From contig CM021319.1 in assembly GCA_010645155.1 (NCBI GenBank), forward strand, positions 5,697,304 through 5,761,303: DNA of 64,000 nucleotides, in the 5' to 3' direction. The position numbers were made by a program, and so were the translations under genes. The notes beneath the pieces were generated by a model. The model was not told where the DNA came from. It saw nothing but the letters and a program-made list of their open reading frames with translations, and searched no databases. Shown piece after piece: positions 38,455 to 50,441 of this stretch (its first letter is position 1; every line of letters starts with the position of its first letter). The DNA comes from Tigriopus japonicus (lineage: Eukaryota; Arthropoda; Copepoda; Harpacticoida; Harpacticidae).

Positions 38455-39005
38455 TAGGGCCCGGAAAAATATTTGCAAAAATATGACAAAATATCCAATA
38501 TATATTTTCTTCAAAGGCCCAAAACATTTGGGTAAAAATGGATATTTAAGAAACACATCATTTTTTGACATGGCCATTTTTTGGTATTTTTGTCTGTGTG
38601 CGCCGATTTTCCAAATTTGTTTCTGGCGAATTTGATGCATTTGGCCGTTTTTGAAGGCAAACTTGACATGTAATTGATTTAACAATACAATTTTCAATTT
38701 GCCTCAATAGATGGTGCATTTTTTTCGTACGTGACAGTAGTTTTGATTGTGAATGTCTAATCATAGTAGAAATGCCATTTTGTAGAGATTTTTGTATTTT
38801 CGGTTCATTTTGGGAAGGCTCTATTGTCATTGAGCATTCATTTCTTTTCCTCAATTTTTGCCCGAAATTTTTTTTTTTGACTAGAATATTTGAGAAGATA
38901 TTTATTTTTTCCTTGAAACAACCAAAATATTTTATAAATCGAGGAAAAGGGGAGAAACATTTTTAAAATATTTTATATTTAAAAAAAAATCATACCTGGA
39001 CCCTT
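38455..39005. mobile_element. 551-bp hAT-like non-autonomous element
   Basis: Starts TAGGGCCCGG and ends in the imperfect inverse CCTGGACCCTT. It is flanked by GTAATTAC (38447-38454) and GTAATAAC (39006-39013), an 8-bp duplication with one mismatch. The interior is AT-rich without a transposase. Flanking sequence on both sides (AACCGAAAGCAGCGGACTT at 38402, CGGTCCATCACTA at about 39101-39113) resembles the hAT-type element at 53138-53466, so this may have inserted into an older copy of that family. Confidence 0.6.
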
Positions 39006-39339
39006 GTAATAACTAAGTAATTGCAAATTTTATTGAATTGAGAAAATTGATTTTCAGAGGTTTTAGGCAATTCTTCTATTTTGTAGTCAAACTAAATTCT
39101 TCGGTCCATCACTAATTTTGCCGTTAGCACGTGTTGTTTTTACTAGTTTTTACCCTCTTTTGATCTTAAAAGAATCAAGGTATTAACTATCATTGGATCA
39201 AAATACAGGGTATAACTCATGGCATTGCCAAATTAAATACAGAATTTGAAGCGCTTGAGTGACATCTTTACAGTTTGAAAACGCTTTAATGAAAATGGGA
39301 CCAAATTTTACAAACCCCTTCTCAGTAATTTTCTTTGTT

Positions 39340-40010
39340 AGCCTTAGTCTGATTTCAATGGGGAATGCAGGGGGAGGTTTGAGTGATCTCTTCAAAAATC
39401 TTATCGCGGGCGGATGAAAGAAGAGAAAAGGCTTGTTTGGCAACAGTGGGTGGCTCGTGAGAATTTGGGCAGTTTAAGGGTTTTCGCAATTTACAGACCG
39501 CCCTTGCGAATTAGATGCCATGAAAAATGTCGAATTGCAAGTTAGAACACCTTTGGTTAGGATTTTGGAAAAAAATGCACACTTTATTTGCTCGTTCTTG
39601 CACAAGAAAATTCTCAACAAAAGGCCACTTTTTTGGGTAAGTACAAGTGTAAGTGATGTTATAAGCACTGATTTGTATTGAAAAGCTCCAAAACCATCAT
39701 GGTATCAAACAAAATGCCGTTTTTTGTACGTGTTTCTCTTCAATATCAAAGGTCTTTTTTAAGTGCTTGCCAATTTTTGATCAAAAGAATAATTTTGCAA
39801 ATTCTTACAAAACCGAGAGTCAAAATGTCTAAACTAGCAATTCGACAATTTTTGTAGCATCTAAGTCATAAGGGCGGTCTGTAAAACGCAAAAACCCTTG
39901 CACTGACCAAAATCTTACATTGACGAACAAGCCTTTTCTCTTCTTTCATCCGCCCGCGATAAGATTTTTGAAGAGATCACTCAAACCTCCCCCTGCATTC
40001 TCCATTTGTT
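39340..40010. mobile_element. Near-palindromic foldback element, about 640 bp
   Basis: 39363-39520 is the inverse of 39856-40000, including GAATGCAGGGGGAGGTTTGA and the GGCGGTCTGTAAA block. Weaker pairing continues inward to about 39570 and 39800, leaving a small loop. No coding sequence and no confident target duplication. Confidence 0.75.
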
Positions 40011-40904
40011 CGCAAATTGCAAACTTCTGCAAATTCAACGCGTACTTTGGGATAGTAAGCAACCTTTAAGGAGAAATACCGCAATGTCACGGCTTTGCGT
40101 TTTCCTTCAATAATTTGTGTCAAAGACGATTTTAAAAAGACTTGAAGGTTTCAAAATATCGCATCCAATGAAGAAGCCACCATTTAAGGTCGTTCTCCAG
40201 GATTGTATGAGCAAAATTGAACAAGGATGCTAGTAAAAATAATTTTGGCGTTGTTTGAAATGAGGTGGCGAATTCTGGCGAATTCTGGGAGCACATCTGG
40301 CTTCAAATGCCTTCAACTAGCCGGCAACCCTGTATGTATCTTTACGGACAGCACAACACTTGGCACATCCATCGATCCCTCAATCCATCCACGAAATCCT
40401 CCTCAATTACCCCGGATTCGTCTTCCCGCGTGTCCCTTTTGTCTTGATATAATCCGTTCCTACTCTGGTCGTTCGCTACAAGTTTGGCCTGAGGGTGGTC
40501 ATCGATCGAATCATGGGCGTGGCTCGGTGAGGGGCGGAGCTTTGGTCTCAAGCCGGTTCCTCTGTCACTCACGGGAATGGGCGTTTTTCCAGCCAAGCCG
40601 GTTTCTTACCCGTGTGGGGTCAATCTTGAGCTCTGGCTGGGCTTCCAATCTTAGATAATCCCGTTGTCAGCCCGTGATCGACCGTCTTAGTCTCTGAATC
40701 CATGCAGTCGCTACTGTGAGTGATGATATTGGCATGATGACCTTTTAGATCTCGGACACGATCTGGAGCAACCTATGATTCCCGAAACATTATTGAACTG
40801 CGGATCGTGTCCGTGATACGCGAAAGAGGCCTTGAGGATTGTAAAAGTATCGATTCATTTTCAGTCAAAGTGGATTACCCGCGTTGTCATCCAAGTTGAA
40901 GGAT

Positions 40905-43663
40905 ATGGATTCACTGGAGAAGATGCGTCGATGGAAGCGATCATTCGACGGGTTCATCTCGTTCCGCAAGGCCGTGGGCTTGGCCTTTGTCATCTTCGTA
41001 TTCATTCTGTATGTCGGACCCACGCTTTTCAGTTGGTTATTCGGTTCGGGTAGCCAATTTCCCGATGGTTCCGAGCCCTACACCACGGAAACGTGCATCG
41101 GCGACAAGATGATCACCTTCCATAGTGATATCCAGCACTTGAACGCCCACGCCCAGCACCATCCTTGGCGTACCACCGACAAGAACTACGTGCCTTATGT
41201 GGGCAATGGCCAAATCGGGGTGGGAGCCGATTCGGACGCCGGTCTTTTTGTGGCCGGTTTCCGCCATTTGAGCCAAGCCGTGCCTTTCAAACCCATTGCC
41301 CACGTGGCCCCTGAGGGCAGTCACGTGTTTCTCGAGGAGAGCGCCACCCTCGTCCATTATGTGACGGGGTTGGTGCACAAAGTCCGGTGCTATCAGACGG
41401 ATCGGGGCTCTTGGTTGAGCGTGGCCCAACAGTTCTACGCCCATCGAGCCTTTCCCGCCATATTGGTGCAAGAGGTCAAGATGACCAACCCGGGTCCACG
41501 GCCGCAGATCTTCAATGTTGAACGATTGGGCATTTCAAATTGGCTGGATGCCCGTTCTCGGACGAAGACGTGAGTGACTGAGGGGAGATTGGGTTATGGA
41601 TTGATGAAGTATCAAGCCTCTTTATTGGCAGGTTGGAACATGGGGACGGTGGACAAAAGTACACGATTGTGTCCGGACAAGTTGAATTGCCCGACAAGTC
41701 GTTTCGTTATGTTACCATTGTGGCCAAGAAGCTTTCCTCGGCTATTGAGGTGGCGTCTCGAATGACCCAAACTTTGAGTATTCTCACTGCCGTGGCTTAT
41801 TCTGAGCCATTAACGGCCGTGGATGAAACCGTCAGGGACTCTTTAGAATCCAAAGCCACTAAAGTAAGACAAGGTTTGTTCGTGTACGGCTGAGCAATCA
41901 AGGAACTGATGATGGGCTTGTTAAACCTGTAGGAGTTGCTTAAAGCATTGGGTATGACAAGTGTGTCGTTAAAAAATCTCCACCAAGACGTGTGGAAAAG
42001 CCTTTGGAACACTGGGTTTGGAATTTCCCATTCCATGGCTGAGAATTCGGTCAATGGGCTTCAAATCAATGCCACTATGTATTACGTCCTGTCCCAAGTA
42101 CCCGCTCCCATTCACCGTTACCAACTACAAGGAGCTGAGAAAATGGACCAACTCGCTATTTTAGCATATTCTGAGGGATGCTACGGTGGAATTCCCACTC
42201 TGTAAGGCATTCTTTTCTTTTTACTTTTTAGTCTTTACCCATTAAGTTTTTTCCCCCTTCAAATAGATTGGCACCCAATTTATGGAAGTCGCTGAGTTCT
42301 GTGGACGAAGTGAACACCGTTGTCAAGGCTTGGGTTCTCACGTTGGAAAAAAATGTAAGCCTTGTTCCTGCTGTCTCTGCCATTTTGTAAATTGAATTCG
42401 AATGTCTTGGCATAATCTTGATTGATGTTCATCTCCAAGATTGTGTCGAGCATTTTTCATTTTCAAGCAGAGACAATTTGTACTCTTCGGTTTAAAATTT
42501 GATTGACAATGATCATTTTGATTCGTACTCATAGGGTTGTGGAAAGCTCATGAAAGCAGGTGCTGATGGAGTGATACAAGCTATGGTCTTAAGCTTTGCT
42601 GCCTTTAAATTCCGCGAGGATCACTTGGAACTCAATTCCCAGCCCAAAGATCTTCACCGAGATTACTTTTTCCGGCGAATCAGCTATGGCAACAGCACCC
42701 ATCTTAATGTCAGTATCGTCATTTCCGAGGAGAACAAACCCGTGATTAAGGTGGCTTTGGATCGTCGAGACAAGGACTACTTTGCTTGCGATGCCGGATG
42801 CTTGGATCGACCCTCGCCGTTGTCCACCGAACCCAAAAGCTTTCCAGTCAAACTCACCGATCCTGTTACAGCTATTCTTTACATCACTTCCGATCACCAG
42901 CACATGGAGGAGCTCAAGGAGGCGATACATGTCAAGGAAGTAGCCGAAGGTGGGTAGACCCTTTAGTTAGGATCAGAGATTGGTGGTTGCTTTGTGTGAT
43001 TTATTAGAATTCTTGGATTTCAGCTCCGGCTCATGAACATCATGTGATCGCCCTTCACCGTCACGGCAACAAATTGGGAGGCTTACCAGGCATATTTTGG
43101 TTCAGCATTGGCTTCCTCATTATGGTCTTTCATGTGTTCCTGTTCAAGTTGATCTGGCAGGAATATTGCGCTGGACAAGACAGATTCAGAACCAGGTGAG
43201 ACGGAGCTATTTGATTTTTTTTCTTGGGTGATCTTCCTGCTTTATGGTATGGTTTGCTTCAAGCTTGTACACATGACCGCCTTGAAATTATGGGAACCCT
43301 CATTACTCGCTGATTATTCGCTGTGAAACTATTCCTGACACGGCATGGCAATTTTATCAATCTAAAATATATGATTTCAGCAAAACCATTCGATTTGACT
43401 AAGAGGAGGTAACTTCAGAATGATTTAAGCACATCCGTATTGTGTGTGTATGTACTTTTCCTTCTTTGAGTGATTTGGGTGGGCAACATGGGATTTTTAT
43501 TTTGAAGAAGTTTCAATTTGGGTCATGACTCGGCAAACTGTTGTCGCTAACCATCATTGAAAATGGGCTTGTAACACTGTCTGGGTGGGTTTGATTTGGG
43601 TTACGCGAGATTCTGATTCATCTTTGTGTTCTTGATTCCAGAAAATATTCCGACTACCAATGA
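40905..43663 (+). CDS. KIAA2013: KIAA2013 homologue (DUF2152 membrane protein)
   Basis: A conserved animal membrane protein family of poorly known function. Seven exons (40905-41569, 41632-41863, 41933-42201, 42267-42354, 42535-42949, 43024-43195, 43642-43663), all with GT-AG borders and matching phases, encode 620 residues, close to the vertebrate 634. A signal-anchor segment lies at about residues 22-46 ([20 protein letters not shown]). The large lumenal/extracellular part contains the well-conserved [19 protein letters not shown] region near its start. A second hydrophobic segment near the C-terminus ([18 protein letters not shown]) is followed by a short basic tail. The last exon encodes only seven residues. 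The glycoside-hydrolase-like flavour of the lumenal domain is only my impression. The next gene starts 860 bp downstream. Confidence 0.88.
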
Positions 43664-44527
43664 AAAGGAGGAGCCTTGTTGTCCTTGATCCCGTGGCTCA
43701 ACGGTCATGTGTCCGGGTCACATCCGATACTTAATTATAAATTGTCATTCATTGTTAGATTTGATTTGATCGGCTTGCCTGGCAAGCATGTCTTCAAAAC
43801 TGTTTTTAATTCGATTCTATTAGTACAGTTGATAGTACCTACAAAATGAATCTATTTTATTAAATATGGTTGACGTTTGCACCCACCAATCCTGCCGTAT
43901 CACTTACCATCACAATCTGGCTCACATACAAAAAAGAGCGAAGAAGGAAAGAGTCCTTTTGATAAGCACAAGAATATTCATATTATTTCGTGCACGGTCA
44001 AAACGTTACATAAGACTATTTAATGTAAGAATAACTTTTGACATAAAAATACTTTGCCACTAACCGACTCATAAAATTCAGTCCGTAACGTCTCTTTATA
44101 TCAAAATAAGCTCAATATAAGAATAGGCTTGCCCATTATGGTCGTAAACCAACCATTGCAACTGTTTTCATAAAATTTCGGGGACTTCAAAGTCTACAAA
44201 TCCCAAGAAAGATGAAACAGGCCCTAAAACACACGAATATTAACCCAAAACGGCAGCCCTTCTTTCTCTTTTTCTCGTGGCTGGTCTTTAAAAAGCGTGT
44301 GACTTGAACAGTGTTGCGACGTGATCTCTCTCGGCTTTTAAAGCAGTTGAATCTAGAAAGGCGAGAGTGGGAGAAAGACAGCCAGACAGCGTTGCTAAGC
44401 CGAAGCTTGAAAGATCCAGTAGTGTATTCTCCCCCGCTCTGCTTGAGACTTCGACACCGAACGAAAAGACATTGCTCCCCGCATCCATTTCTTCTGTCGA
44501 CGTTTACCGACACGAATCCTCTCCAAA
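43664..44527. other. Intergenic, 3' of KIAA2013 and promoter of PGK
   Basis: AT-rich first half without genes. The PGK leader and promoter should lie at about 44280-44527; TTTAAAAAG near 44287-44295 is a possible weak TATA element. Confidence 0.4.
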
Positions 44528-45913
44528 ATGGCTTTGAACAAACTTCCCCTGGACAAATTGGATCTGGATGGCAAACGCGTGTTCATGAGGTGAGTTGTCA
44601 AATCGGGTTTCAGCCATAACTTCGCCATATGAATAGACGTAACCGGCATTGCTCAGAGTAGAGGTCAAGTCAAGGTGACATTCGCCAAGGTCCCATCGTT
44701 CCATGATTCTTCCTCTTACAGATGCGATTTCAATGTGCCTCAGGACAAAAGCACGGGTGCCATCACCAATCCCGCCCGCATCGTGGCCGCACTGCCCTCG
44801 ATTAAGTATGCTTTAGAGCAAAAGGCCCGTTCCGTGGTCCTGTGCTCTCATTTAGGACGACCTGATGGGCGAAGAAACGACAAGTTCTCTTTGAAACCCG
44901 TGGCTGAGGAACTCGAGAAGCAATTGGGAACCAAGGTTCAATTCCTGAATGATTGCGTGGGCGAAGAGGTGGAGAAAATCTGCGAAGCGGCTGAGGGTGG
45001 AGCCGTGATTTTGCTCGAGAATCTCAGATATCACGTGGAAGAGGAAGGCAAGGGCGTGGATGAGGCTGGTAATAAGGTGAAAGCCGATCCTGCCAAGGTC
45101 AAGGCCTTCAGGGAGTCTTTGAGGAAGTTGGCGGATGTCTATGTGAACGATGCTTTTGGTACCGCCCATCGAGCCCACTCCTCCATGTTGGGCGAGGGCT
45201 ATGAACAACGAGCTGCCGGATTTTTGTTGAAGAAGGAGCTCACCTACTTCTCCAAGGCCTTGGACAACCCCGAACGACCTTTCTTGGCCATCTTGGGTGG
45301 GGCAAAGGTCGCTGATAAGATCAAATTGATCGAGAACATGCTAGATCAAGTGGACAAGATGATCGTGGGCGGAGGTATGGCGTATACGTTTTTGAAGGTC
45401 TCCAAAGGCATGGCTATTGGCAATTCGTTGTTCGACGAGGCTGGAGCCAAGATCGTCGATGATCTGTTGAAGAAAGCCAAGGACAAGAATGTGGAGTTCG
45501 TTTTGCCCGTGGACTTCATCACCGCCGACAAATTCGATGCCAATGCCGCCACCGGAACCGCCACCGTCGAAGAAGGTATCCCTGACGGTTGGATGGGTTT
45601 GGACGTGGGTCCCAAGTCCATTGAGCTCTTCACCAAGGTCGTGGACGATTCCAAGCTTATCGTTTGGAACGGACCCGCGGGTGTTTTCGAGTTTGATAAC
45701 TTTGCCAAGGGCACCAAAGCCATTATGGACGCCGTGGTGGCCAAGACTGCCAATGGTGGGGTCACCATCATTGGTGGAGGAGACACAGCCACGTGCTGTG
45801 CCAAATGGAACACGGAGGACAAAGTCTCGCATGTTTCCACTGGCGGTGGAGCTTCTTTGGAACTTCTGGAAGGCAAAGTGTTGCCCGGAGTGGCTGCTCT
45901 CTCCGATGCTTAA
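44528..45913 (+). CDS. PGK: Phosphoglycerate kinase
   Basis: A cytosolic glycolytic enzyme that converts 1,3-bisphosphoglycerate and ADP to 3-phosphoglycerate and ATP. Exon 1 (44528-44589) encodes the first 20 codons and exon 2 (44722-45913) the rest, 417 residues, the usual animal length. The 132-bp phase-2 intron splits an arginine codon in the substrate-binding FMRCDFNVP motif; the cysteine there replaces the more common valine. Other conserved blocks are [44 protein letters not shown], and GGGDTATC near the C-terminus. The lysine and arginine residues of the substrate site and the nucleotide-binding glycines all appear present, so the enzyme should be active. Confidence 0.97.
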
Positions 45914-47224
45914 AAGCGATTTGAAATGTTTTGAATGATCTGTACCCATTTTAGTGAATGGATTAATTTTCAATAGATTTACCTTAATATCCACAATGTT
46001 TGCATTGTCAAAGTTGATTTTGTTTCAGGAAAGAAAGGTAAAACAATTTGGTTGGTAGGCATTCAATTATTGAAATTCGATCTTGAGAATTGGGGGGAAA
46101 AAAGGAGACCTTACAAGGAACCCTTCAAAATTGTAATGTACCCACTGCAGGATCCCGTGTTGATTAGGCTTTTAGTAGAAGCCATTGTGGCAGGCTCCCA
46201 TGCGAGCATAGAAAGGTATTGGAATTATTGAAATGTTCCCAACAAACCCATACTTCCCAATAATGGGAAACGACAATTTACCGCCATATTTGGCGTGAAA
46301 CCCAAGAATTTCGTTTTTGGCCTTGAAAGACTCCTCGTGATCCTGGCCAAAATCGGGCCATATATCATTCCAGATTGGCAAAGACACCGACCACCCAAGG
46401 TCTGACTGTGCTGATGCAATGGCACTTCATCAGATTTTGCTCCGAACTCCTCTCTTAAATCAAGGACCAATGGCATTTTCCGAAGACCAATTCAAAAAAC
46501 GAGAGCACTGTTTGTGATGCGTTTGTGCTAATGACTTGAAATGGTTAGCTTCTTTGAAAAATATTTTTTAAATCTGAAATTACAGTTTCCAACAACTGTC
46601 CAATAATCCAAGTACTCCTATTTTTTCCTAGTCCTCCCCGTGACCCTTAATTTTCCTTCGTTTTTTCCTGTATATTTTCTATTGTCATTCATATATTCCT
46701 TTCCTCATCTTCAATTTTCTACCAATGAAGATTAAAAGATAAAGGACAGCATTTAAACACTCCTTGGTGTCTTGCTGGTCCTTAAATGCGCTCTTTTATT
46801 GGTCTATTGGCTGTCAACAGCGACATCTCTTATCATTTCCTTTATTCATTAAAATAAACGCATCCAGAGCGAAAAAAAAAATTCAATACTATCAATGTGA
46901 TGTTTGGATGGTTTAAACAATGAATGATTAAAAAAGACGCAATTTCTAAACCTAATAGTTGGTGTTAAAAAACTCAAAAAAAAAAGCTCAAAGACAACGT
47001 GTCTTTGAGAACATTTGTATTCTTGCTTTTACAAGCACACTTGCCTTCATACTCTCAAAACGCACTTACTACATTTTGTTCATGTTTGACATGATCATGA
47101 TAATCAAATATTTTCTTAAGTCGTCACAGAGTTTCTTTGAGCGGGAGATGTCATTTTCAAATTCCAAATACAACTGACCAGTTTTAAGGTATGAATGCAA
47201 CACTGCATATGTATTTGAATTCTG
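45914..47224. other. Intergenic, no gene seen
   Basis: Contains the PGK 3' untranslated region and AT-rich DNA. Short open frames have no recognisable homology. Confidence 0.45.
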
Positions 47225-47228
47225 TTAA

Positions 47229-47584
47229 TTAGGTCACGGGCAAAAAAACGATGTAAGGTCACTTAAAGCATACTTAAAGATAACTTTTGGAACAATCTTT
47301 TTCTGCTCTAGTCTTAAGCAGTCTTTTGGATGTGTCTACCTAAAATATTACCGAAATCTACTTGGCCGTTTGTCTAAATTGATGTAACGAACCTCCTGTT
47401 TGGTCCTTCGAGAACGCCGAAGAAAAAGGCCATCGACAATAGATCCTCGAAATTGATTTCCAAATCATTTTAACAGAGCACTGCTCTCAATACATCTAAG
47501 ACTTTTGTCAAAGTTAATTTTCAAACATCTATTTTTAAGAAACATGTTTTTAGTAAAGTTATAGAGTTTTTGCTCGTGACCTAT
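47229..47584. mobile_element. TTAA-flanked non-autonomous element (piggyBac-like), copy 1
   Basis: 356 bp flanked by TTAA at 47225-47228 and 47585-47588. The ends are inverted repeats: TTAGGTCACGGGCAAAAA on the left and, in reverse complement, ATAGGTCACGAGCAAAAA on the right. TTAA duplications are typical of the piggyBac superfamily. No coding capacity. A related copy begins at 63673. Confidence 0.7.
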
Positions 47585-47732
47585 TTAACCGAGTTCATAT
47601 GAATGTTTGTCATTGCATTTACATCACAAAATTGGTTTCAGAAGTTTCTGGAATTTAAAAATGGCTTCTCCACCTCAAAGAAACACCGTGTTGGGTATTC
47701 AAACACAACACAAAGGAAACATACCTGATGAA

Positions 47733-47887
47733 TTAGGCCCCGGGAAATAATTTTATTTTGCTGTGGAGCAGAGACCCCAGACGTTTTACAGCGTAGGGTC
47801 AGCTGATGGTTATCTTCAGCCGACCTTACTCCTCGAAACGTCTAGGATTTTTGCTCCGCAGCAAAATAAAATCATTTCCCGTGGCCT
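47733..47887. mobile_element. 155-bp fully palindromic miniature element
   Basis: The left half (GGGAAATAATTTTATTTTGC, GGAGCA, AGACGTTT) pairs with the right half in reverse complement almost to the centre at CAGCTGATGGTTATCTTCAG. This folds into one long hairpin, the form of many MITEs. A structured RNA is less likely, because differences between the arms are not concentrated in compensating pairs. Confidence 0.7.
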
Positions 47888-48727
47888 ACACTCAGGCTGA
47901 GTGATGATCTGTTTTGTAGGAATTTGGTACTTAGCAACGTGAAATTCTTAGACTGCCTCGAAATTTAAGATATCAAATATCAAAAAATCAAAAGATATCA
48001 ATTTGGCTCTGTCTTAACCCAGGCTTTGAGATCAGTTGTAGCGATCGTAGAGGTTTTACGTGCGTTCTGAGAGCACCTCCAAATCCAAGGGAATCGCGGC
48101 TAGTACGAACAATGAAGTCCTCCTCTCTTCTTGATCGGGCTCCTTCATTGTTCAATTTGTTACCCATTAGTCTTCGTCGGGAATTACAGCAATTACTAGT
48201 GACGTCATCATTTTTGGCAGGAAAAAAAGTTCGGAAGACCTGTGTTTCTGATGAGCATGCGAGGTAACTAAAACGAAGGTTTAGGCCTGGTGATTGCAAC
48301 AATGCCTTTCTTATCTGCACAAATTGAAGTTGAAATAGCAATTCTTGACATTTTTTTTGCAAAAAAGTTTTTTTGTTGCTTTTATCTAAAATTTCGCTAC
48401 ATAAATTGAGAGGGTTCTTCCAAACTTTGAAATTAGGAATGCCCGACTTTGAATAACAAGATGGCCAGAGGAGATTGGTTCCTGGGACAAATAAACCTAT
48501 AAACAAATAATTTGTTTAATTGAAGGCTTTCAATTTCTCCATTTGTTTTCAAATTACTTTGCAATACTTCTCAACATACATTAACCATGCCATTGCCCAT
48601 AAATGCAACATTTTTTGAAAATCTGACCCTTGAAAACTGAGATTTTTTTGGCAAGCCTACACTGCTAACAGCAGTTAGAGACGGCAGCAGGTCCGTATAA
48701 TGATGCGGTAATCACTCCCATATGTAA

Positions 48728-48929
48728 GAGCTGATCCTCTAACACCATTTGAGACAAGATTGGACAATTTTTTAAATACTATTCCTGACCAACCCACTAT
48801 TCAAGGGTTGTACAGATCTGCCAACAGTAACTCATTGGTAGATCAAATTTCGTATAAACGTTAATTATATAAACTATATTAATAATTAACTCTCTTTACA
48901 GAGAATCCCATTCCTTGTAGCGGTATAAA
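48728..48929 (+). mobile_element. LINE 3'-end fragment, copy 2
   Basis: Homologous to 25203-25385. The frame FLNTIPDQPTIQGLYRSANS continuing to SLVDQISYKR and a stop is open for about 35 codons and looks like the C-terminus of a retrotransposon polyprotein. It stops at an assembly gap, so the 3' end is not seen. Confidence 0.7.
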
Positions 48930-48970
48930 NNNNNNNNNNNNNNNNNNNNNNNNNNNNNNNNNNNNNNNNN
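48930..48970. other. Assembly gap (41 N)
   Basis: A run of N between a LINE tail and a miniature transposon; repeats probably caused the break. Confidence 0.99.
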
Positions 48971-48978
48971 CTACATTA

Positions 48979-49380
48979 CCCGGTTGTTTCAAAAGAAACG
49001 GAACACCTAATTATATCGCCTATAATTTGTGATTGAAACTATATATGAAACTCACCCTCTGTGGATTTGATTGGTCAAACACTTAGCTTGAAGAGTCAGA
49101 AAAAGCAATTTTCCCCAAGTTTAATATTTAAGCGACGATAATTCTTCACATGAAGGGTCATTTCTATAAACAGTGTTAAAGACTCCGACTTTTTCTCCCT
49201 CCTGAAATTTGGCTAAAATCGGAAACAAGGCGATATGAAGGGAATATAACCATATGTAAATTAAGAATCTTTATCTGCCGCATCTTTTTGAGCTTCATAC
49301 TTTATTGTGAGATCAACCATTTATGAGTTCCTGATTTCCTGTGTATATTTTCTTGTTCCGTTTCTTATGAATCACCCGGG
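48979..49380. mobile_element. 402-bp miniature DNA transposon with CCCGG ends
   Basis: Left end CCCGGTTGTTTCAAAAGAAA and the reverse complement of the right end CCCGGGTGATTCATAAGAAA are inverted repeats about 27 bp long with three differences, both continuing CGGAACA. No transposase is present. The target duplication is unclear (TA on the left, AT on the right), so a Tc1/mariner-like origin is only a guess. Confidence 0.65.
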
Positions 49381-50441
49381 ATCAAAAGCTAAAGAAACGC
49401 GTGGCGTAAATCCTTTGAAATAACTTTTACCTTTATTGACCAATATTTCGTTTAAGGCACAATCTTGTCTTCATCTCGAACTATTCAAAAAGACTCTGAA
49501 CACAATGGGCTCATTATTGAAATACACTAATATCAATGAAATAATACAATGTTATGAATTTTCAAACAAGTTCAGTCTTGTCGGAAATGACAAATAACGA
49601 GGTCTTGAATTGTGGGAATGTTTTAGACGGATCAAACAATATGTTCTAGAAGTATGATAACCGTATTATGTCATGATAGATTTTCACAAAAACAATCGAT
49701 CAACGATTAAAAAGTAACTTTAGAACAGTAATATCTGTAGTTTTACTCAACCAGTGACACATATAATGGGGTTTACTCATAACTTCATAAAACGTGTTTG
49801 CATGCATGTTTTAAATTCACTATCTTGATTTTGGTTTGATAAAAAGTCTCTTGGGAAGAAATAATTCTCAAGTACTTATTTAAGATTTTTTGCATTAATT
49901 CGTACGTTTTACGAAAATCAAAAACTAGAGAGGCACAAAATTGTACTTCAAGTGGGAGCTTTTTTCAAATCTACCTTTAGACAAGTCACTATAAGTCAAT
50001 CTCTATGCATGCCAAGGCTCCATTCAGGCCTTGATACTGTCTATGGTATGGTGGGCACAACTAGTTTGATGTATGGGTCCTCTATGCAACCTTCACGTGG
50101 CACACAATCACCCCCATTCGGAACTCCAAGTTCCACGTCGTCAATGGCCCGCAATGGAATGACAAGCCTTTCGAAATCCCAATCTTTTGTTCCAAAATTG
50201 CTGGGTTTTCAGTTCATCAGACTCTCTCTCTCATCTCGGCCAAGTCACTGGCGACTGAACGAGCACAATAATCTCCCTGAGCCCTGCCTCAATCATCATG
50301 AGGCCCAAAAAGGAAGGACGCATTCTTTCACTCACACTCACTAGTCCACTACACAAGCACACGTTCCATATTCACAATGAAGCTAGGCAACCACCGAAAG
50401 AAATCTCTGGCATACTGTTTATCTCATGTTCTCTTTTTCCT
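49381..50441. other. Intergenic with one coding-like stretch of uncertain strand
   Basis: The first 500 bp are AT-rich and empty. At 49952-50344 a 130-codon plus-strand frame, serine/threonine-rich, overlaps a 50-codon minus-strand frame that contains IEDPYIKL. Neither has both a start and matching splice sites that I could confirm, so no gene is called. Confidence 0.3.

Noticed and set aside
40227..40658. 143-codon plus-strand frame before KIAA2013
   Set aside because: It crosses the end of a transposon and the promoter region, with no conserved domain.
45341..45994. 217-codon minus-strand frame across PGK
   Set aside because: Antisense shadow of the PGK coding strand; only the plus strand matches a family.
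47733..47887. Structured non-coding RNA (long hairpin)
   Set aside because: The near-perfect palindrome is better explained as a MITE; no RNA family motif was seen.
47988..48506. 172-codon minus-strand open frame
   Set aside because: It is the longest frame outside called genes, but the composition is irregular, there is no domain, and no start context or splice pairing supports it.
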